A stretch of 10,081 nucleotides of DNA. Origin: Chromatiales bacterium. Lineage in GTDB: Bacteria > Pseudomonadota > Gammaproteobacteria > Chromatiales > Chromatiaceae. The notes under the pieces were generated by a model. The model had not been told where the DNA came from, did no database searches, and saw only the letters and a program-made list of their open reading frames with translations. The stretch lies in contig JAKSCN010000201.1 of NCBI GenBank assembly GCA_022360595.1, positions 1 through 10,081 of the forward strand. Reading direction: 5' to 3'. Numbering within the stretch: the first letter of the stretch is position 1; every line of letters starts with the position of its first letter. This document shows, in pieces, positions 5,993 through 10,081 of the stretch. Both the position numbers and the translations under genes were made by a program.

Positions 5993-7546
5993 GGTACTTA
6001 CATACTTTTGTCTAAGCTTGGGCTTCTCGATTTTCCCAGTCGCGTTGCGCGGTACCTGGTCGAAGTGAATGATGCGTGGCCGTTTATAACGGGGGAGGTC
6101 TTCAGCGAAAGATAGCAACTCCTCTTCGCTGGCCGTGTGGCCAGGCTTGAGCTGAATAATAGCCGTGACCAGCTCTCCCAGGCGCATCTCAGGGGTGCCT
6201 ATCACCCCGATATCCTGAATGGCGGGGTGGGCCATGAAGAAGTGCTCGACCTCCACCGGTGAGACATTTTCACCGCCAGTGATGATCAGGTCTTTTTTGC
6301 GGTCCACCAGCCAGTAGAAACCGTCTTCATCCTTGCGGGCGATATCGCCGGTGTGCAGCCAGCCGTCAACTATTGTTTCGCGGGTGGCTTCGGGATTGTT
6401 GTAATACTCTTTCATCACGCCGGGGCCTTTTACCAGCAGTTCGCCGGCTTCACCGTCCGGTAGATCATTGCCGTCGAAGTCGACGATACGGCACTCCCAA
6501 TCAAACCCGGGAATCCCGATAGCACCAATTTTATCGGTGTTACCCAGGCCCAGGTGCACACAGCCCGGTCCGGTACACTCGGTGAGGCCGTAGTTGGTGT
6601 CGTAGTCGTGGTGGGGAAAGAGTTTTTTCCAGGCGCGAATCAAATTCGGTGGCACGGGTTGCGCACCGATATGCATCAGGCGCCATTGATCGAGTCTGTA
6701 GCGGCTGAAGTCGACATCGCCATTCTCGTAGGCGATGAGAATATCGTGTGCCCAGGGTACTAAGAGCCAGGCAATGGTGGCCTGCTCTTCGGAAATGGCC
6801 TCCAAGATCCATTCGGGCTTTACGCCTTTGAGAATGACCGCCTTGGCGCCAACCACAAAGCCGCCGAGCCAGTGCATTTTGGCGCCGGTGTGATAAAGCG
6901 GCGGGATGCAGAGAAAGTTATCCTCATGGGTCTGGTTGTGGTGGCGGTTTTCGATATAGGCGGCGTGCTCCAGGCTGCGGTGGGTGAGCAGTACACCCTT
7001 CGGTAGTCCGGTGGTGCCGGAGGTGAAGTAGATGGCCGCTTCATCATTGATCTCCAGCGCTACTGCGGGATCGTGTTCGGAGGCGCTGCGGACAAAGTCA
7101 TCGTAGTGTTCGGCAAATGCCGGGCAGCTCTCTTGGGGGCCGATAAAGACATAGTGATGTACGGTCCGGTCCAGCTTCTCTTTGGCCGCGGCCACGCGTT
7201 CGATGAACTCTTCACCGAACAGAAAGACCTTGGGCTCGCAGAGCGTGCAGCAGGCGAGAATAACCTCTGCTTCAAAGCGGAAGTTGAGCGGTACCGCCCA
7301 GGCGCCTGTACGCAGAATGCCAAAGTAGGTGGGCAGCCACTCCAGGCTGTTCATCATCAAATGAACCACCTTATCGCCTTTGCGCACCCCTTTTTGCATC
7401 AGCGCATTGGCGAAGCGGTTGGCTTCACGGTCAAATGCTGTCCAGGTGATTTCACGGCGGTTGCCACGTGCCGGTTCGCGTTCGATCAAGGCAGTCTCTT
7501 GGCCATACATTCGCCTGTTTCTGGCCAGAATTTCGGTGATCAGCAT
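5990..7546 (-). CDS. Acyl-CoA synthetase, AMP-forming (ANL superfamily, fatty-acid/long-chain type)
   Basis: This enzyme activates a carboxylic acid with ATP to an acyl-adenylate and then forms the CoA thioester. The 518-residue product carries the core ANL motifs in order: the P-loop YFTSGTTGLPKGV at 173-185, NYGLTE at 318-323, the ribose-binding TGD at 399-401, the hinge DRKKDLIITGGENVSP at 415-430, and the C-terminal catalytic lysine in PRNATGKIEK (K505). All key residues are present, so it should be active. Overall it resembles the bacterial fatty-acyl/carnitine-CoA ligase-like group, but the substrate cannot be read from sequence. The frame extends to a TTG at 7570. I place the start at ATG 7546, giving MLITEILARN, because AAGG lies 9 bases before it and the protein then begins as family members do. 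It is a single gene, convergent with the hydrolase-OsmC gene. Its stop codon lies in the palindromic repeat. Confidence 0.93.
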   Translation of the reverse strand: MLITEILARNRRMYGQETALIEREPARGNRREITWTAFDREANRFANALMQKGVRKGDKVVHLMMNSLEWLPTYFGILRTGAWAVPLNFRFEAEVILACCTLCEPKVFLFGEEFIERVAAAKEKLDRTVHHYVFIGPQESCPAFAEHYDDFVRSASEHDPAVALEINDEAAIYFTSGTTGLPKGVLLTHRSLEHAAYIENRHHNQTHEDNFLCIPPLYHTGAKMHWLGGFVVGAKAVILKGVKPEWILEAISEEQATIAWLLVPWAHDILIAYENGDVDFSRYRLDQWRLMHIGAQPVPPNLIRAWKKLFPHHDYDTNYGLTECTGPGCVHLGLGNTDKIGAIGIPGFDWECRIVDFDGNDLPDGEAGELLVKGPGVMKEYYNNPEATRETIVDGWLHTGDIARKDEDGFYWLVDRKKDLIITGGENVSPVEVEHFFMAHPAIQDIGVIGTPEMRLGELVTAIIQLKPGHTASEEELLSFAEDLPRYKRPRIIHFDQVPRNATGKIEKPKLRQKYVST

Positions 7547-7583
7547 CAGATTATCCCTTATACAAACCAATGTTATGTGGAAA

Positions 7584-7609
7584 GGTCGGAGCCATTCCTG
7601 ACTCCGACC
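7584..7609. repeat. Perfect 8-bp inverted repeat upstream of the acyl-CoA synthetase
   Basis: GGTCGGAG (7584-7591) and CTCCGACC (7602-7609) flank a 10-base loop. The hairpin lies about 40 bases upstream of the acyl-CoA synthetase start, so it could sit in that gene's leader or mark the edge of its promoter region. Its form resembles small REP-type palindromes, but no second copy is seen in the window. Confidence 0.5.
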
Positions 7610-7684
7610 CTAACCATAACGCCACAAAGAATAATGAAATGATGTGCTGATTGATATGATCCGGCTCAATCCAGACTGAATCTA

Positions 7685-7704
7685 TTAGTGCTGACAGACC
7701 CTAG
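7685..7704. repeat. Diverged solo end of the palindromic repeat
   Basis: TTAGTGCTGACAGACCCTAG matches the repeat tip at 100-119 in 16 of 20 positions, in the same orientation. No full second arm is found nearby; only CTAGGG-type bases recur, at 7774. It is probably a decayed or partial copy. Confidence 0.5.
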
Positions 7705-7761
7705 GACTCTCCGAGTGCCGTTATGGTCATGATTGAGTTGAGATAGCCAAGGGAGCGGTGC

Positions 7762-7790
7762 TTAACACATGCGCTAGGGTCAGATATAAG
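7762..7790 (+). promoter_or_regulatory. Probable sigma70-type promoter for the REC-EAL/histidine kinase genes
   Basis: TTAACA at 7762-7767 (5 of 6 to TTGACA) and TATAAG at 7785-7790 (5 of 6 to TATAAT) are separated by exactly 17 bases. This is the best sigma70-like match found in the window. Transcription from it would start near 7797 and leave a leader of about 230 bases before the ATG at 8027. Confidence 0.4.
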
Positions 7791-8026
7791 CATAAAAATG
7801 GCCAACGAGCCGGGGTGATTACCTGATATTTTCCACCGTTTATAAGCTCGTGCTATCTGCTATTCAGAACTACTCTTATCTCTAAGCGCTAATAACAAAG
7901 GTAGTTTGGCGGGCGTAGATAAACTGATAATTTCATCCACATTTGTTCATTACTTTCACGAAGGAGATCAGGATAGCGTGTTGTTGGACAGGGGTGTGGG
8001 TCTTCTGGTCAGTCAGGAGAACGGTG

Positions 8027-9217
8027 ATGTCCACAACACAGACCACGGTCTACTTGATCGATGATGAGCCTGAGCTCGTATCTCTGCTTAGTGAAGTGGT
8101 AACTCAACTTGGCCTCAGTGTCCGGGGCTTCACCCGCGCAGGGCAGTTCTTCAAAGAGGTCAGGCAGTTCACCAATGACGCCATTCTGATCCTGGATCTC
8201 CACATACCCGAAATGGACGGTATTGAAGTGATGCGCCGCCTGGTTCAGATGGACAATCCCCCTGCCCTGGTGCTAATCAGCGGGCGTGATATTGGCGTGC
8301 TGCATGCGGCTGAAAAGCTGGGCCGGGCCCACAATCTGGATATACTGGCTTCTCTGACCAAACCAGTGTCACTGCAGCGTTTACGGCAACTGCTTGAGAT
8401 TCATATGGCTGGTAGCCCGAAGGTGGAATCTAATCCTCGAGACCGGTTAAAGTATGTACCTTCTCCTGAGGAGTTGCAGCAGGCCTTACGCCAGGATCAG
8501 CTGGTGTTGCACTATCAGCCACAGGTTGATATCCCCAGTGGTGTCTGTACCTCGGTAGAAGCGTTGGTGCGTTGGCATCATCCTGAACATGGGTTGCTTT
8601 TGCCGAAGGGTTTTATTCCAATGGCAGAGCAGTATGATTTGATCACCCTCCTGACCCACTGGGTGGTCGAGCATGTGGTGGAGCAGAGCCAGCAGTGGCA
8701 ACGGCAGGGGATCTCGTTGGAGGTCTCGGTTAACATCTCCGCCAGGGATATCATCGGCTCAACCCTGCCGAAGCAGTTGTATGGGTTGTTGGAGAGTAAA
8801 CAGCTTGATCCGACATGCCTTACCCTGGAGGTGACTGAAAGCGCCTTGATGGGAGAACTGGCTGGCTCGCTCGATATCCTGACCCAGTTGCGTACGAAAG
8901 GAATAGCCCTCTCCGTCGATGATTTCGGGACCGGCTACTCGTCGTTGTCACAGTTGCTTAAGGCGCCATTCAGTGAGTTAAAGATTGATCGAAGTTTCGT
9001 TAGCCGTCTAACCACAGAGGCTGAAGCTCAAGCCATTGTGAAAACCTGCATCTTGTTGAGCCATGAGCTGAATATGCGTGTTGTGGCGGAAGGGGTTGAG
9101 ACCAAGGAGCAGTATCAACAGTTGCGTGAGCTGGGGTGTGATATGGCGCAGGGTTATCTGATCAGTAAGCCAGTGCCTGCCGAGGAGATCAAACCCAATA
9201 TGGTTTTTCGGCCATAA
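8027..9217 (+). CDS. RocR-like response regulator: REC receiver plus EAL cyclic-di-GMP phosphodiesterase
   Basis: The 396-residue cytoplasmic protein has a receiver domain (about 6-125) with acidic pair D12/D13, phospho-acceptor D57 in ILDLHIPEMDG and K112 in SLTKP. An EAL domain (about 145-390) follows. Its metal and catalytic residues are all present: E178 in VEALVRW, N236 in VNISA, E268 in LEVTES, D298/D299 in DDFGTGYSS, K319 in LKIDRSFV, E355 in VVAEGVET and Q375 in QGYLISKP. It should therefore hydrolyse cyclic di-GMP to pGpG, controlled by phosphorylation. There is no DNA-binding domain, and the length and layout match RocR (about 392 residues) rather than VieA, which carries an HTH. 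The open frame reaches back to a TTG at 7943. ATG 8027 is preferred because AGGAG lies 7 bases before it (8015-8019) and the receiver then starts normally. The histidine kinase gene that follows is the likely phosphate donor. Confidence 0.95.
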   Translation: MSTTQTTVYLIDDEPELVSLLSEVVTQLGLSVRGFTRAGQFFKEVRQFTNDAILILDLHIPEMDGIEVMRRLVQMDNPPALVLISGRDIGVLHAAEKLGRAHNLDILASLTKPVSLQRLRQLLEIHMAGSPKVESNPRDRLKYVPSPEELQQALRQDQLVLHYQPQVDIPSGVCTSVEALVRWHHPEHGLLLPKGFIPMAEQYDLITLLTHWVVEHVVEQSQQWQRQGISLEVSVNISARDIIGSTLPKQLYGLLESKQLDPTCLTLEVTESALMGELAGSLDILTQLRTKGIALSVDDFGTGYSSLSQLLKAPFSELKIDRSFVSRLTTEAEAQAIVKTCILLSHELNMRVVAEGVETKEQYQQLRELGCDMAQGYLISKPVPAEEIKPNMVFRP

Positions 9218-9219
9218 GG

Positions 9220-9250
9220 CAATTAAATTAGTGTTAACAGGGCTTGGTGC
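9220..9250. repeat. Solo end of the palindromic repeat between regulator and kinase genes
   Basis: This 31-base segment matches 92-122 at 26 of 31 positions in the same orientation, including the AT-rich CAATTAAATTAGTG inner part. It begins 3 bases after the REC-EAL stop codon. No opposite arm is seen, so it looks like one end of an older, partly lost copy. Its location within a probable operon makes it a candidate for changing expression of the downstream kinase. Confidence 0.6.
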
Positions 9251-9323
9251 AAGCGGCTTTTATTTTAGCTGCTGTGCTATGGTTTTTTATATCGGTCTGG
9301 TTTTTTGATGGGGAACGGATACT

Positions 9324-10081
9324 TTGCTGGCCCTCCTACTCATACTCGGCGCTTCGATTGCCGTTATCGCTTATCTGTTCTGGCGTGACCTGCAGGCTCG
9401 ACAGCGCATTGCTGAACTGGAGCTGAGCTTGACCGGTGAATCGCTGTTTGATGGGCAGCCCCAATTCGAGAATGTTGCGAAGGAGAGAAATAAGCCTCGC
9501 CTGTCATCAGTCCCCATCCAGAAGATGGATGCCATGTACAAAAATCTGGTGGAGAATATGCCGGGGGCGGCGTACCGCTGCCTCTATGATGAACACTGGA
9601 CCATGGAGTACATCAGCCAGGGGATTGAAGAGCTCTCCGGCTATCCGCCCGAGACGTTCGTGAACAACCAGAGATGCAGCTACGCCAGTATTATCCACCC
9701 GGACGATGCCAAAACTGTCGTAAAAAGTGTGCGCAGCGCGATCGATTCCGAAGAGGTATTTGTCCTGACCTACCGCATCTTGCATGCCGATGGAGGAGTG
9801 CGCTGGGTTTGGGAGCGCGGCCGTCTCTGCGAGGATTATGATGACAGAGTTGCCCGGCTTGAAGGTGTGCTGGCCGATATAACCGAGCAGAAGCAGGCGG
9901 AAAAAGCGCTACGTCGTGCCCAGAAGATGGAGGCCATCGGGCAGCTCACCGGGGGTATTGCCCACGACTTTAACAATATTCTGGGCATCATTCTGGGTAA
10001 TCTTGATCTGCTGCAGCAGCAGTCCGATGATCCGCAAGTCAGGCAGCGTGCGCTGACTCTACAGAAAACCGCTCAGCGTGC
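9324..10081 (+). CDS. Membrane-anchored PAS sensor histidine kinase (5' part, cut by window edge)
   Basis: The frame is open from just after a TGA at 9306-9308 to the right edge (252 codons from the chosen start). I propose TTG at 9324 as start, with GGGGA (9310-9314) 9 bases before it; no ATG occurs in frame until 9525. The N-terminus is one hydrophobic helix (about residues 2-20, LALLLILGASIAVIAYLFW) followed by a charged helical linker. A PAS_3-like domain spans about residues 68-190 (FENV precedes it, IIHPDDA and VRWVWERG lie inside, ADITEQKQAE closes it). A dimerisation/phosphoacceptor region follows with the H-box GGIAHDFNNIL (H214). This H-box style is typical of kinases that often carry a C-terminal receiver, but the ATPase domain and anything beyond lie outside the window. 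It sits 106 bases after the REC-EAL gene on the same strand and is the likely partner kinase. The exact start is uncertain. Confidence 0.85.
   Translation, partial: MLALLLILGASIAVIAYLFWRDLQARQRIAELELSLTGESLFDGQPQFENVAKERNKPRLSSVPIQKMDAMYKNLVENMPGAAYRCLYDEHWTMEYISQGIEELSGYPPETFVNNQRCSYASIIHPDDAKTVVKSVRSAIDSEEVFVLTYRILHADGGVRWVWERGRLCEDYDDRVARLEGVLADITEQKQAEKALRRAQKMEAIGQLTGGIAHDFNNILGIILGNLDLLQQQSDDPQVRQRALTLQKTAQR

Larger units (their letters stand above)
7610..8026. other. Gene-free intergenic region upstream of the REC-EAL gene
   Basis: I see no convincing gene on either strand across these roughly 415 bases. The stretch holds a solo repeat end (7685-7704), an 8-bp inverted pair GACCCTAG/CTAGGGTC at 7697-7704 and 7774-7781, the promoter candidate at 7762-7790, and an untranslated leader of about 230 bases. 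The leader contains a strong unused AAGGAG at 7961-7966. No riboswitch class could be recognised by eye. Confidence 0.6.

Noticed and set aside
7073..7642. A 189-codon plus-strand frame opposite the acyl-CoA synthetase.
   Set aside because: It is antisense to a gene with all family motifs, and its translation shows no recognisable domain. The same applies to the other long opposite-strand frames over bioA, the protease and the hydrolase.
7943..8026. Longer REC-EAL protein starting at TTG 7943 with 28 extra residues.
   Set aside because: There is no ribosome binding site before 7943, the extra residues are not receiver-like, and ATG 8027 has AGGAG at ideal spacing.
9507..9785. A 92-codon minus-strand frame under the PAS domain of the kinase.
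   Set aside because: It is a shadow of the kinase frame; the plus-strand translation has clear PAS and H-box motifs.

Overview
The window is a stretch of bacterial chromosome. It most likely comes from a gammaproteobacterium with balanced base composition: the gene types (BioA, a TraT-family lipoprotein, a RocR-like REC-EAL regulator, a hydrolase-OsmC fusion, two lipoproteins with classical lipoboxes) all fit that class. Nothing in the sequence fixes the genus. No tRNA, rRNA, CRISPR array, complete insertion sequence or phage gene is visible.

Layout, left to right. (1) Positions 1-119 are the right part of a palindromic intergenic repeat that runs off the left edge. (2) bioA (biotin synthesis) is on the minus strand at 140-1435. 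(3) A divergent intergenic region of about 155 bp leads into a tightly packed plus-strand pair: a 740-residue lipoprotein with a C-terminal trypsin-like protease domain (1592-3814) and a TraT-family lipoprotein one base later (3816-4535), closed by a perfect 16-bp hairpin. (4) A plus-strand alpha/beta-hydrolase-OsmC fusion (4702-5940) converges on a minus-strand acyl-CoA synthetase (5990-7546). A 55-bp palindromic repeat sits exactly between them and supplies the stop codon of both. (5) A gene-free stretch of roughly 480 bp holds a hairpin, a solo repeat end and the best sigma70-like promoter in the window. (6) A REC-EAL cyclic-di-GMP phosphodiesterase response regulator (8027-9217) is followed by another solo repeat end, then by the 5' part of a PAS-containing sensor histidine kinase (about 9324 to beyond the right edge).

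The genes fall into separate functional units: cofactor synthesis (bioA); an envelope pair (protease lipoprotein plus TraT-like lipoprotein); a thiol/peroxide-type OsmC fusion; lipid or acid activation (acyl-CoA synthetase); and a two-component cyclic-di-GMP module in which the downstream kinase probably signals to the REC-EAL protein.

Two things stand out. One is a family of related palindromic repeat ends at four places, always next to gene ends or between genes, including one that forms the termini of two convergent genes. The other is the protease-TraT lipoprotein pair, whose large N-terminal region I could not assign to any family. Start codons for several genes were moved inward from the longest open frame to ATG codons with good ribosome binding sites.
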